Below, piece by piece: positions 25,328 through 34,946 of a DNA stretch of 44,065 nucleotides. Below the pieces are notes generated by a model, which ran no database searches, was not told the DNA's origin, and was given only the letters and a program-made list of their open reading frames with translations. The stretch covers positions 1-44,065 of the forward strand of contig NZ_PGEM01000066.1 of NCBI RefSeq assembly GCF_002934005.1, read 5' to 3'. Every line of letters starts with the position of its first letter. Position 1 is the first letter of the stretch. The stretch comes from Cuspidothrix issatschenkoi CHARLIE-1. Its GTDB lineage: Bacteria; Cyanobacteriota; Cyanobacteriia; Cyanobacteriales; Nostocaceae. The translations under genes were made by a program, and so were the position numbers.

Positions 25328-26950
25328 ATGCGCTATTTTTACTATATCTTTTTATTGCTATTCACTCTGACTAGTTGTGAACAAATTCAATCATCAAAAC
25401 AACGTTTAGCACCATTACCCCAAGATTCTTTAATTCAAGTTTACTTCAATAATTCCGAATCTTCAGAATATCAAGAAACCTATCGTCAGCAAACCCGGTT
25501 AGGGGATGATTTAGAAAAGCAGATTATTGACACTATTTCCCAAGCTAAATCTTCTGTAGATGTAGCTGTACAAGAATTGCGTTTACCAAAAATTGCCCAG
25601 GCATTAGCAGAAAAACACAAAGCAGGGGTTAAGATCAGGTTAATCTTAGAAAGTAATTATTCTCGTCCTTGGAGTAGTTTTACTTCTACAGAAATAGCGA
25701 AGTTAAAAAAAAGAGAACAGGAACGATATAACGAATTTCGGAAATTTGTGGATAGCAATCAAGATAATCAAATCACACCAGAGGAAATTAGTCAACGGGA
25801 TGCTTTAGCAATTATTCACAATGCCAAAATTCCTTGGATAGATGATACTGCCGATGGTTCAAAGGGTAGTAGTTTAATGCACCATAAATTTGTTGTTGTT
25901 GATAATCGTTTTATAATCATTACTTCTGCCAATTTTACCTTTAGTGATACGTCAGGTGATATTAGTAACCTTAGCAGTTTAGGCAATACAAATAATTTAT
26001 TAAAAATAGATAGTTCTGAATTAGCAAATCTACTCACAGAAGAATTTAATATTATGTGGGGTGACGGAGTAGGAGGAAAACCAGATAGTAAATTTGGAGT
26101 TACAAAACCTGTTCGTAAACCACAAACAATTACATTAGATAATAGTAAAATCACAATTCATTTTTCTCCCACATCTCCTAGTCAACCTTGGAGTAATTCT
26201 ACTAACGGGTTAATTGCCAAAACCTTATCTGCAAGTACAAAAACCGTAGATTTAGCATTATTTGTATTTTCAGATCAACAACTTGCCAATATTCTCGAAG
26301 AACGACATAATCAAAATGTGCAAATTCGGGCTTTAATTGAATCACAATTTGCCTATCATCCCTATAGCGAAGTTTTAGATATGATGGGATTTGCTTTAAG
26401 TGATAACTGTAAATATGAAGTTGATAATCGTCCTTGGAAAAATCCCATTTCTACCGTTGGAGTCCCAATGTTAGCTAAGGGTGATTCATTACATGATAAA
26501 TTTGCTGTAATTGATAACCAGACGGTAATCACAGGTTCACATAATTGGTCACAAGCAGCTAATAATGGCAATGATGAAACATTAATAGTGATTGAAAATC
26601 CCGCAATAGCAGCACATTATCAACGGGAATTTAATCGCCTTTATGGTAAAATAAAACCCGGACTACCAGCAAATATTAAATCTAAAATTGATGCCGAAAT
26701 TCAAAAATGTCCGCAAATCAAACAACCATCATCTTTGGTAAATCCAATTACTAGTAAAATTAATCTCAACACCGCAACTCAAGCAGAACTAGAAACTCTT
26801 CCTGGTGTGGGTAAAAAGTTAGCACAGAAGATAATTATAGCCCGTCAACAGCAAAAATTTACATCTTTACAAGATGTTGATAAAGTACCAGGAATTAGTG
26901 ATAAAATATTGGCCAAATGGCAAGGAATGATCACATTAACCTCAGATTAA
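25328..26950 (+). CDS. lipoprotein with two PLD domains, an EF-hand loop and a C-terminal HhH domain
   Basis: A protein of 540 residues from the ATG at 25328; a GTG at 25310 would add six. The signal peptide MRYFYYIFLLLFTLTSC ends in a lipobox (LTSC), so it should be a lipoprotein. Two phospholipase D-like halves follow, with HKD motifs HHKFVVVDN (about 184-192) and HDKFAVIDN (about 388-396), the second followed by GSHNWS. Inserted in the first half is a canonical EF-hand loop DSNQDNQITPEE (about 142-153). The C-terminus (about 478-538) is a ComEA-like helix-hairpin-helix (INLNTATQAELETLPGVGKK). The DNA-binding tail and HKD sites suggest an extracytoplasmic nuclease rather than a lipase, perhaps calcium-tuned; that is inference. 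Confidence 0.85.
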   Translation: MRYFYYIFLLLFTLTSCEQIQSSKQRLAPLPQDSLIQVYFNNSESSEYQETYRQQTRLGDDLEKQIIDTISQAKSSVDVAVQELRLPKIAQALAEKHKAGVKIRLILESNYSRPWSSFTSTEIAKLKKREQERYNEFRKFVDSNQDNQITPEEISQRDALAIIHNAKIPWIDDTADGSKGSSLMHHKFVVVDNRFIIITSANFTFSDTSGDISNLSSLGNTNNLLKIDSSELANLLTEEFNIMWGDGVGGKPDSKFGVTKPVRKPQTITLDNSKITIHFSPTSPSQPWSNSTNGLIAKTLSASTKTVDLALFVFSDQQLANILEERHNQNVQIRALIESQFAYHPYSEVLDMMGFALSDNCKYEVDNRPWKNPISTVGVPMLAKGDSLHDKFAVIDNQTVITGSHNWSQAANNGNDETLIVIENPAIAAHYQREFNRLYGKIKPGLPANIKSKIDAEIQKCPQIKQPSSLVNPITSKINLNTATQAELETLPGVGKKLAQKIIIARQQQKFTSLQDVDKVPGISDKILAKWQGMITLTSD

Positions 26951-26967
26951 CGCATATACGGATAATC

Positions 26968-28428
26968 ATGTTACCATTAATGAAATTTTACGATAAATTG
27001 AATGGGGCGATCGCCCACAATCAGAGTTTACTATTTATAGGACTAGATCCTAATCCGGAAATGCTCCCTGAGCAATATTGCCAGAAATCACATCCCCAAA
27101 GTATGATTGATGGTCTGTGGGATTGGTTGGAATTTACTATCTCCCAAACCACTGATTTAGTATGTGCCTATAAACCAACCCTGGGATTTTACGCAGCTTT
27201 AGGTATTCCGGGATGGGAATTACTACAACGAACCTTAAAAGCTATTCCTGCCCACATTCCGATTATATTAGATGCTAAACATAGCGATCTTAATACTAGT
27301 ACAATTCTCGCTAAAACTGTTTTTGAAGAATGGCAGATTGATGCAATTACATTGAGTCCTTATGCAGGACAAGATCACGTAGCACCCTTTTTAGTTTATC
27401 CCGATAAAGCCGTTTTTATTTTGTGTACAACTTCTAATCCATCTGCGGCAATTTTACAGCAATACCCTACAGCGGAATCACCTTTTTATTTACAAGTAGT
27501 CAAAGAAGCAAAAAACTGGGGAACACCTGAACAACTAGGTTTAGAAGTAGGAACTATTCAGCCAGATATTTTAGCAAAAATTCGCAAAGAAGCACCAGAA
27601 AGAGTAATTTTAGCCCGCAGCATCTGGTCTGAAGGTGGTAATCTTAAAAACTTGCTATCAGCGGGATTAAATTATAATGGTGATGGGTTACTTCTTCCCG
27701 TTTCTCAAGATATGTTAGGAAGTGAAAATCTATCTACACAACTGCAATCTTTAAGGGCGGAAATTAATCATCTCAGAACTGAAATTTCCCAAGAAAACTC
27801 CACCTGTTCCGTCTGGTTTCCTGATGTTTGTTTGTTAAATCAACACCCACTTTTAGATTTAATTCTACAACTTTATGACATTGGTTGTATCATGTTTGGT
27901 GAATTTGTCCAAGCTTCTGGAGCTACATTTCCCTATTATATAGACCTCCGCAAAATCATTTCCAATCCCCAAATATTTCATCAGATAGTAATTGCTTATG
28001 CAGAGATTCTTAAAGACCTAACTTATGATAGAATAGCCGGTATTCCTTATGGTTCCTTACCTACTGCTACCGGATTATCATTACATCTAAATTCCCCGAT
28101 GATTTTTCCCCGCAAAGAAGTAAAAGCACACGGAACCCGTAAGGTAATAGAGGGTAACTTTAATCCTGGAGAAGTTGTTGTCGTTGTTGACGATATTCTG
28201 ATCAGTGGTAAAAGCGTAATGGAAGGAGCAGAAAAGTTAAAATATGCAGGATTAAATGTCAATGATATTGTAGTATTTATGGATCATGAACAAGGTGTAA
28301 AAGACAGATTGCGAGAAAATGGTTATCAAGCACACGCAGTTTTAACAATTTCTGAAATTACAGAAACTTTATATGCAGCAGGACGTATTAGTGAGGAACA
28401 ATTTAAAACTTTATCTGAAATAAATTAG
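26968..28428 (+). CDS. bifunctional OMP decarboxylase / orotate phosphoribosyltransferase
   Basis: A protein of 486 residues from the ATG at 26968, 17 bp after the previous stop. The N-terminal half is orotidine 5'-phosphate decarboxylase: LLFIGLDPNPEMLP, then the catalytic D102-x-K104-x-x-D107 in LDAKHSDLNTS. The C-terminal half (about 290-486) is orotate phosphoribosyltransferase with the PRPP loop VVVVDDILISGKS (about 402-414). Together they make the last two steps of UMP synthesis. The domain order (PyrF then PyrE) is opposite to that of animal UMP synthase and is known in cyanobacteria. Close spacing to the upstream lipoprotein gene suggests co-transcription. Confidence 0.92.
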   Translation: MLPLMKFYDKLNGAIAHNQSLLFIGLDPNPEMLPEQYCQKSHPQSMIDGLWDWLEFTISQTTDLVCAYKPTLGFYAALGIPGWELLQRTLKAIPAHIPIILDAKHSDLNTSTILAKTVFEEWQIDAITLSPYAGQDHVAPFLVYPDKAVFILCTTSNPSAAILQQYPTAESPFYLQVVKEAKNWGTPEQLGLEVGTIQPDILAKIRKEAPERVILARSIWSEGGNLKNLLSAGLNYNGDGLLLPVSQDMLGSENLSTQLQSLRAEINHLRTEISQENSTCSVWFPDVCLLNQHPLLDLILQLYDIGCIMFGEFVQASGATFPYYIDLRKIISNPQIFHQIVIAYAEILKDLTYDRIAGIPYGSLPTATGLSLHLNSPMIFPRKEVKAHGTRKVIEGNFNPGEVVVVVDDILISGKSVMEGAEKLKYAGLNVNDIVVFMDHEQGVKDRLRENGYQAHAVLTISEITETLYAAGRISEEQFKTLSEIN

Positions 28429-28608
28429 ACATTTATTCTCAAGATCAAAATGTGAATTAAATAAGGTATAAAAGTAGGGTATGTTAGCGACAGCGTAACG
28501 CACCATTCCAGGTGTTCTCTGTGTCTCTGTGGTTCGTTCCTTTCTAAAATTGGTGCATTTTTATACAGAATTGGTATTAATTTAGTATAACAAAAGTTAC
28601 ATTAAGGA

Positions 28609-29181
28609 ATGTTGATTATCAAAAATGAAATTACTATTCGTCCCATGAAAGATAATATCCATGATTATCAATTAATGGAAAAATGGCGTAGTGATGAAAA
28701 AGTATTACAATTTTATGGTGGTAGAGATAACCCTTATGATTTAGAAAAAGTTATAGAAACCTATCAACCCAGAATAAAAGGAGAAGAAGCATTAATTTCC
28801 TGTATTTTTTCTTATCAAAATCAAGAAATTGGCTATTTACAATATTATGATTTGGATAAATTACCAGAAAATATCAGACAAATGTATTGTCTAGAAAAAA
28901 CAGATCATGTTTATGGTGTTGACTTATTTATTGGGGAAACAGAATATTGGCATCAGGGAATTGGTACAAAAGTGCTTTTATCTGCCATAGACTATATTTT
29001 TAATCAACTGCAAGCTGGTAAAATTGTCATTGATCCTAATGTTAAAAATATCCCCGCTATTCGCTGTTATGAAAAATGTGGTTTTGTAAAAATCAAGCTT
29101 TTACCAGGTCATGATTTACATGAAGGTAAATATCAGGATTGTTGGTTAATGGTAATAAATCGTAATAATTCGTTAAACTAA
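28609..29181 (+). CDS. GNAT N-acetyltransferase (AAC(6')-like branch)
   Basis: A protein of 190 residues. Early ITIRPMKDNIHDYQLMEKWR, central GYLQYYDL, then the acetyl-CoA loop region VDLFIGETEYWHQGIGTKVL (Q/H-x-G-I-G-T) and the C-terminal NIPAIRCYEKCGF are the GNAT signature. The spacing resembles aminoglycoside 6'-N-acetyltransferases, but in cyanobacteria the substrate is unknown, so a resistance role is not implied. The start ATG is preceded by AAGG at an unusually short distance; an internal ATG at 28648 is possible. The gap 28429-28608 before it holds only a short repeat fragment (GTTAGCGACAGCGTAACGCA). Confidence 0.8.
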   Translation: MLIIKNEITIRPMKDNIHDYQLMEKWRSDEKVLQFYGGRDNPYDLEKVIETYQPRIKGEEALISCIFSYQNQEIGYLQYYDLDKLPENIRQMYCLEKTDHVYGVDLFIGETEYWHQGIGTKVLLSAIDYIFNQLQAGKIVIDPNVKNIPAIRCYEKCGFVKIKLLPGHDLHEGKYQDCWLMVINRNNSLN

Positions 29182-29221
29182 GAATAAATTACCTGCTGGA
29201 ATTTAGCTTGCTATAAAAACC

Positions 29222-30415
29222 ATGACTCAACCAACTACAAAAATTTGTATACTAGGTGGTGGCTTTGGTGGACTTTACACCGCCCTCCGTTTAAGCCAAT
29301 TACCCTGGGAATCTACACCCAAACCTGAGATTATTTTAGTAGATCAGAGCGATCGCTTTGTCTTTTCTCCCCTCCTTTACGAACTCCTCACCAGAGAACT
29401 CCAAACCTGGGAAATAGCACCACCCTACTCAGAATTACTCCAAGGAACAGGTATCCAATTTCACCAAGCGGCTGTTTCCGCAATAGACATTAACAAAAAA
29501 ACAGTCCAATTAGCAGATAAATCAGAACTGAATTATGACCGTTTAGTATTAGCATTAGGTGGGGAAACACCCCTAGACCTAGTTCCCGGTGCTGCTTCCC
29601 ACGCTTACCCCTTTCGTACTATTACTGACGCTTACCGATTAGAAGAACGTCTGAGGGTTCTCGAAGCAGCAAACCCCGAAAAAATCCGTGTCGCCATAGT
29701 TGGTGCAGGTTACAGTGGGGTAGAATTAGCCTGTAAACTAGCAGATAGAATTGGCGAAAAAGGACGTTTCCGCCTCATCGAAATCGGTGATCAAATTTTA
29801 CGCACTTCCCCAGAATTTAACCGTGAAGCCGCTAAAAAAGCGTTAGATAGTAAAGGTGTATTTATTGACTTAGAAACCAAAGTAGCAGCAATTGATCAAG
29901 ATAGCATCTCCCTAGAGTATAAAAATCAAATAGACACCATTCCTGTAGATTTAGTAATTTGGACAGTGGGAACAAAAGTTTCCCCAGTTGTCACAGTCCT
30001 ACCCCTCAAGCAAAACCAACGCGGACAAATCACCACCACACCAACATTACAAGCCATAGAACATCCCGAAATCTTCGCTTTAGGCGATTTAGCCGACTCC
30101 ATAGACGCAGAAGGAAAACAAGTACCCGCTACAGCCCAAGTTGCGTTTCAACAAGCTGATTATACCGCCTGGAATATTTGGGCTTCTCTTACCCATCGTC
30201 CTTTACTTCCTTTCCGTTATCAACCATTAGGCGAAATGATGGCTTTAGGAATAGATAACGCTACCCTCACCGGTTTAGGTGTGCAACTAGACGGTTCTTT
30301 TGCATACGTAGCCCGTCGTTTAGCCTATCTGTATCGTTTACCCACATTAAATCATCAGTTAAAAGTAGGTTTTAACTGGTTAGTTAGCCCTATCATAGAA
30401 GCCATTTCTAGGTAA
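29222..30415 (+). CDS. type II NAD(P)H dehydrogenase, NdbB-like
   Basis: A flavoprotein of 397 residues. FAD-binding GGGFGGLYTA lies near the N-terminus, the NAD(P)-binding VGAGYSGVEL at about 160-169 and the second FAD motif FALGDLAD at about 287-294. The segments FSPLLYELLTRELQTWEIAP and the C-terminal FAYVARRLAYLYRLPT fit the cyanobacterial NdbB branch. That branch is known to reduce demethylphylloquinone in vitamin K1 synthesis, so this role is likelier than respiratory complex bypass; the sub-family call is my judgement. The C-terminal membrane-associating helix is short. Confidence 0.8.
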   Translation: MTQPTTKICILGGGFGGLYTALRLSQLPWESTPKPEIILVDQSDRFVFSPLLYELLTRELQTWEIAPPYSELLQGTGIQFHQAAVSAIDINKKTVQLADKSELNYDRLVLALGGETPLDLVPGAASHAYPFRTITDAYRLEERLRVLEAANPEKIRVAIVGAGYSGVELACKLADRIGEKGRFRLIEIGDQILRTSPEFNREAAKKALDSKGVFIDLETKVAAIDQDSISLEYKNQIDTIPVDLVIWTVGTKVSPVVTVLPLKQNQRGQITTTPTLQAIEHPEIFALGDLADSIDAEGKQVPATAQVAFQQADYTAWNIWASLTHRPLLPFRYQPLGEMMALGIDNATLTGLGVQLDGSFAYVARRLAYLYRLPTLNHQLKVGFNWLVSPIIEAISR

Positions 30416-30427
30416 GTTTCCTAGTAG

Positions 30428-30446
30428 GGGCGGGGTTTACCCGCCC
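30428..30446 (+). terminator. GC-rich hairpin after the NdbB-like gene
   Basis: GGGCGGG pairs with CCCGCCC around GTTTA, starting 13 bp after the stop. It is followed by AACTTTCT only. This sequence is also a common intergenic repeat in cyanobacteria, so the terminator role is tentative. Confidence 0.4.
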
Positions 30447-30556
30447 AACTTTCTCCGTCTAAAATATTTGATGAGAAATTGCCATTGGGATTTTCACAAA
30501 TTCAGATATGATTGCTATATATTTTCTGACTAGTGACTACTTAGATATTAATTTTT

Positions 30557-31210
30557 ATGAAAAAACCCAAAGTTATTTTTTTGGATGCTGTAGGAACTTT
30601 GTTTGGTGTTAAAGGTAGTGTGGGTAAAGTTTACAGTCAAATAGCCCAGGATTTTGGTGTAAAAGTTTCCCCCCAAGTTTTAGATCAAAACTTTGCTAAA
30701 AGCTTTAAATCAGCACCACCTCCCATATTTATTGATGCACATATTAGAGACATTCCCCAACGTGAGTATGATTGGTGGCGGATAATTGTTTTAAATACCT
30801 TTGAAGGTGCAGGTGTTCTCCAGGAATTTTCTGATTTTTCGGCTTTCTTTAGCGAACTTTACATCCACTTTGGTACTCCTGAACCTTGGTATATTTATCC
30901 TGATGTGCCTTTAGCTTTAATGAACTGGCGACGCTTAGGAGTTAAACTAGGTATATTATCTAATTTTGATTCTCGTTTATATTTAGTTTTGCAAGGTTTA
31001 GGACTAAAGGAATATTTTACTTCTGTAACCATTTCTACCCATTGCCGTGTAGCTAAACCAGATCCAGAAATTTTTAAAATCGCCTTAAATAAGCATAAAT
31101 GTTTACCTGAAGAAGCATGGCACATCGGCGACAGCATCAAAGAAGACTATGAAGCTGCCAAAGCCGTAGGAATGCGAGGAATTTGGATTAACCGAAATCC
31201 CAGTGTCTAA
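30557..31210 (+). CDS. HAD-superfamily hydrolase (HDHD3-like)
   Basis: A protein of 217 residues. Nucleophile D10 lies in VIFLDAVGTLFG, motif II in LGILSNFDSRL, lysine in AKPDPEIF, and motif IV acids in WHIGDSIKEDYEAAK. The usual second aspartate of DxDGT is a valine (D-A-V-G-T), as in HDHD3-type members, so ordinary phosphatase chemistry may be weak. A helical cap sits between motifs I and II. The substrate is unknown. The gene stands alone; 31211-31343 holds no other recognised feature. Confidence 0.85.
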   Translation: MKKPKVIFLDAVGTLFGVKGSVGKVYSQIAQDFGVKVSPQVLDQNFAKSFKSAPPPIFIDAHIRDIPQREYDWWRIIVLNTFEGAGVLQEFSDFSAFFSELYIHFGTPEPWYIYPDVPLALMNWRRLGVKLGILSNFDSRLYLVLQGLGLKEYFTSVTISTHCRVAKPDPEIFKIALNKHKCLPEEAWHIGDSIKEDYEAAKAVGMRGIWINRNPSV

Positions 31211-31343
31211 TACCGTAATTATACTATCAATATAGATTTAGGGTGTAAACTTTTCTTGCAAAGATAACACATCTCGCCATATTCATAAGTTATCGCTGTT
31301 ACCCTAGAAGTTAGATTCTTGATTAATTTGGGTAGTTCAATAA

Positions 31344-34118
31344 ATGAAAAAATCTCTATCAGATATTTGGTATCAATTGCGTCCATCTTTATCATTCCTC
31401 AACAGTAGCAATACCACTCCCGAAACTAATAAAGCAGTTTTAGCAGCAGCAACCATTCCAGAAAATTCATCTTCTTTATTAGCTGTTTTATGTTCACCTT
31501 TAACCGAAATTATCAATGGTGAATTATCATTTTTATCCTTGGGATTAACTTTACTGCAAATTAACCGTGATATTTCCCAACCAGCGTTAAGTTTAGAAAA
31601 CTACACAGCTATTATTAGTCAAGCTGCTTATTTAGAAAGTATCCGCGACATTTTATCTTTATATCCTGCTTTAAACTATAATCAACCTGGGGAAAATGAA
31701 GAATTAGCACCAATTTTAGATAATATCAATAATATTGAATTAGATGCACAAACAGCAATCCAAACTATTGAATGTTTTCATGAATCTCCATTAGCAACAG
31801 CATTCAATCACCTATTATCTACAAGATTAATTTCCCCCCATCTGAGTAATTATCCTGCGAGACTGTTAGCTAAAAGAATAGCTGTTAATACTCACCGCTA
31901 TATTATTCAAGCTTTGATAGCTTTGGATGATGATATCCAAGCATTTATCCCAGATAGTCACCAGCAATGGCAAAAAGAAGCTGAAAATCTCGAAAATCTG
32001 CAAATTTATCTCAATAATCAAATTGGTAGTCAATTATCTAATCAGGTTTTTGATCAAACTTGTGTATTTAAAGATATTTATATTCCCCCTCAAGCTAAAC
32101 CTGTAAATAAATATGGAGAAATAGATATTAATGCTGCTGCTTTTGATATAGAAGCATGGGTAAAGAAAAACATCTTAACGGAAAATAAATCAGAAAAAGT
32201 AATATTTATTCAAGGTAAAATTGGTAGAGGTAAAACAGTTTTTTGTCAAGTATTTGCCGATTGGGTTAGACACCATTTATATCCCTTATGGACACCAATT
32301 TTAATTAATGTTAAAGATATTAAAATTCTGTCACCTCGGTTAGAAGATACATTAAAAGCTAACCTAGATATAAGTTTTATCCAGAGTGATGATGACTGGT
32401 TAAAAAATAAAAATACCCGCTTTATTTTCATTTTTGATGGTTGGGATGAATTACCAGGTACAGTGAGAAATAAACATATTCTAGAAACATTCATTCAACA
32501 ACTTGCCGAATTTCAGCAACGATGTCAAAATGATGAAAACATGAAACACAGGGTATTAATTACCAGTAATAATATCCCGCTATCAACTATTTCTAATTTA
32601 CCGACCAATTTAGAAAAAGTAGAAATTCTGCCTTTTGATCAACAACAACAAATAAAATGGCTAGAAAAATGGCAATCTTTACCAGATAATCAAGGAGAAA
32701 AACCAAATTTACAGGAGTTATTAGCTAGTAATAAATGTCCAGCAATTGTTAAAGAATTAATTGGTGAACCTCTACTATTATACTTGATTGCCGGAATGTA
32801 TAGAGATGATTACATAGTAATTGATGATTTAGTCGGTCATAATTATCGGACTGGAACAGCGTTTATTCATGAATCTGCCATCAATTGGTTAATTACTAAA
32901 TTAGATCATAATTTTCATGATAAATCACCACATTTAAGATATATTATCACCCAAAATGCTGTTGATTTTGTCCAATCAGATGGACAATTTAACCCTAGTG
33001 CAATTAATGGGGAAAAGATCACCACACCTTGGGCAGATTTTTATATTGGTGCTACTCATGAATCAGATCATCAGATAAAATCTAACTATCAATGTTTAAC
33101 TAATTTTCTGTTTGCAGAACAGTTAAAATTTAGTTTGATTAGTTGGACAGAATATCAAGAAACTGCAACTGGTAAAGAACTCATTACCACCGAAGCTGAA
33201 ATGAATTGGCAAATTTATGATTTGCTGGGTTTCGGGATTCTTAGTAAAGATATAGTTGAATATTTGCTGGGTTTAATCATTGGGATTGCTGATTTTCGCT
33301 GGATACAATTATATAGACGGTTAGAGAACTTTTATAGTAGTTGGTGTCAAGGTAAATTTATTGATACTGCTGAAGAAACTTTAGCCCAAATCAAACTCAA
33401 ATCATTACAAAATGCTGGTATTTATCAATTAGGTCAGCGTCAAGTAGATATTTATGCTGGGTTAAATGTGATGATTTTACTATTATCTATCCAGCGTTAT
33501 GCCCAAGAACATGAGGTACTCAAAGAACATATAATTTTTTATCCCTCTGGTCAACTAGAAGGAAATAATTTCACCTACCAATTACAAAATATTATTCATT
33601 ACAGTAATTGTTTAGATCATGAAAATTTCCGCAGTTTGGTGGGTCAATTTCTAAGTGGTACTCATTTACGGGGTGTAAGTTTATTACAAATAAATCTCAG
33701 TTATACAGACTTGACAGAAGCAGACCTCAGCCGTGCTAGTTTATATGGGGCAAATTTCAGCCATGCTAATCTACATTGTGCCTATTTCATTGGTACAGAT
33801 TTAGAAAAGGCCAATTTTACAGCCGCAAATTTAAGTGAAACCTATCTTAGTGGTGCAAATCTCAGTGGGGCTAATCTACGTGATGCTAATCTTAAAGATG
33901 TAGATTTGAGTCGTGCAAATCTCAGTGGTGCGGACTTGCGAGGTGCAAACTGTGATGGTGCAAACTTTATGGGCGCTATCCTAAGTGATGATGTCTATGG
34001 TGATGTGCGTTGGGATAAGAAAACTAACTGGAAAAATACGGACGGTTTAGAAATTGCCAAAAACGTGCCACTAGCTTTAAAAAAACGACTGATGACGCTT
34101 AATGCTACTTCTGAGTAA
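31344..34118 (+). CDS. NACHT-type NTPase with C-terminal pentapeptide repeats
   Basis: A protein of 924 residues. The N-terminal region of about 270 residues is helical and unrecognised. The NACHT/STAND core has Walker A GKIGRGKT (about 291-298) and Walker B FIFDGWDEL (about 362-370), with winged-helix-like sequence after it. From about 772 to 880 there are tandem pentapeptide repeats (A/N-L/F-x-x-A, e.g. LSGANLSGANLRDANL) that fold as a four-sided right-handed helix. In bacterial NLR-like proteins the C-terminal repeats sense a target and the NTPase oligomerises to fire an N-terminal effector, some in phage defence. Whether this one does so is inference. No HIP1 octamer occurs in the gene. 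Confidence 0.82.
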   Translation: MKKSLSDIWYQLRPSLSFLNSSNTTPETNKAVLAAATIPENSSSLLAVLCSPLTEIINGELSFLSLGLTLLQINRDISQPALSLENYTAIISQAAYLESIRDILSLYPALNYNQPGENEELAPILDNINNIELDAQTAIQTIECFHESPLATAFNHLLSTRLISPHLSNYPARLLAKRIAVNTHRYIIQALIALDDDIQAFIPDSHQQWQKEAENLENLQIYLNNQIGSQLSNQVFDQTCVFKDIYIPPQAKPVNKYGEIDINAAAFDIEAWVKKNILTENKSEKVIFIQGKIGRGKTVFCQVFADWVRHHLYPLWTPILINVKDIKILSPRLEDTLKANLDISFIQSDDDWLKNKNTRFIFIFDGWDELPGTVRNKHILETFIQQLAEFQQRCQNDENMKHRVLITSNNIPLSTISNLPTNLEKVEILPFDQQQQIKWLEKWQSLPDNQGEKPNLQELLASNKCPAIVKELIGEPLLLYLIAGMYRDDYIVIDDLVGHNYRTGTAFIHESAINWLITKLDHNFHDKSPHLRYIITQNAVDFVQSDGQFNPSAINGEKITTPWADFYIGATHESDHQIKSNYQCLTNFLFAEQLKFSLISWTEYQETATGKELITTEAEMNWQIYDLLGFGILSKDIVEYLLGLIIGIADFRWIQLYRRLENFYSSWCQGKFIDTAEETLAQIKLKSLQNAGIYQLGQRQVDIYAGLNVMILLLSIQRYAQEHEVLKEHIIFYPSGQLEGNNFTYQLQNIIHYSNCLDHENFRSLVGQFLSGTHLRGVSLLQINLSYTDLTEADLSRASLYGANFSHANLHCAYFIGTDLEKANFTAANLSETYLSGANLSGANLRDANLKDVDLSRANLSGADLRGANCDGANFMGAILSDDVYGDVRWDKKTNWKNTDGLEIAKNVPLALKKRLMTLNATSE

Positions 34119-34238
34119 AATATAAATTCTAGATCTCTAATCTCCATCTATCTACAAATAGAGATATAATTTCACTCGAAAAGTTTTTGGGTTTTGATTC
34201 TGTGGGTTTTCAGCCTACTTTCTTATAAAATAAAAATT

Positions 34239-34294
34239 CAGACCGACAATTTAGCGTGGTAGAAAATCGCTTCGCAGTCATAAATGCCGGTCTG
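34239..34294 (+). promoter_or_regulatory. possible stem-loop in the ilvH leader
   Basis: CAGACCG (34239-34245) pairs with CGGTCTG (34288-34294), 28 bp before the ilvH start. It could be part of the 5' leader. No peptide rich in branched-chain codons is evident, so classical attenuation is not supported. Confidence 0.3.
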
Positions 34295-34321
34295 CGTTTA
34301 TACCATGCTCCTTGATCCAAG

Positions 34322-34840
34322 ATGAAACATACGTTATCAGTTATTGTTGAAGATGAAGCGGGGGTTCTATCCCGCATTGCTAGTTTATTTGCGCGTCGAG
34401 GTTTTAATATAGAAAGTCTTGCGGTTGGACCGGCGGAGCAGGAAGGTGTATCCCGAATTACAATGGTTGTACCTGGTGATGATCGCATCATTGAGCAATT
34501 GACTAAACAACTATATAAGTTAGTTAATGTTCTCAAAGTCCAAGATATTACGGAAATTCCTTGTGTAGAAAGAGAATTGATGCTTTTGAAGGTAAATGCT
34601 ACTAGCAGTAATCGTTCAGAAATTATTGAATTATCTCAGATTTTCCGAGCGCGAATTGTGGATGTGGCTGAAGATTCTTTAACGTTGGAAGTGGTGGGTG
34701 ATCCTGGTAAAATGGTAGCCATTGTTCAAGTCCTACAAAAATTTGGACTGAAAGAAATTGCTCGCACAGGTAAAATATCTCTGACTCGTGAATCGGGTGT
34801 AAATACTGAATTATTGAAGTCTTTGCAAGCAAAATTATAA
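34322..34840 (+). CDS. ilvH: acetolactate synthase small (regulatory) subunit
   Basis: A protein of 172 residues. It begins with the ACT domain [20 protein letters not shown] (20 residues) and continues with [15 protein letters not shown]. The second half (about 80-165) is the C-terminal ALS-small domain with [20 protein letters not shown] at its start. It activates the catalytic subunit IlvB and binds valine for feedback control in branched-chain amino-acid synthesis. The length is typical. The large-subunit gene is not in this window, as is usual in cyanobacteria. Confidence 0.94.
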   Translation: MKHTLSVIVEDEAGVLSRIASLFARRGFNIESLAVGPAEQEGVSRITMVVPGDDRIIEQLTKQLYKLVNVLKVQDITEIPCVERELMLLKVNATSSNRSEIIELSQIFRARIVDVAEDSLTLEVVGDPGKMVAIVQVLQKFGLKEIARTGKISLTRESGVNTELLKSLQAKL

Positions 34841-34891
34841 CATGGTTTAACCCCGGTTATTAGGAAGTAATTCCCACAACGGAGAAAGTAG

Positions 34892-34919
34892 GTTGGGTTA
34901 AGCAGCAGCGCAACCCAAC
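34892..34919. terminator. GTTGGGTT hairpin between convergent ilvH and hisA
   Basis: GTTGGGTT pairs with AACCCAAC across a GC-rich loop. It lies between the two convergent stops and could terminate both. The same motif recurs at 9156-9210 and near 17990, so it is also a dispersed repeat. Confidence 0.4.
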
Positions 34920-34946
34920 AACAGAATTATTTGATTGTCAGAAGTT

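Noticed and set aside
28609-29181. Aminoglycoside resistance gene
   Set aside because: The AAC(6')-like pattern is shared by many GNAT enzymes of unknown substrate; the context gives no sign of a resistance cassette.
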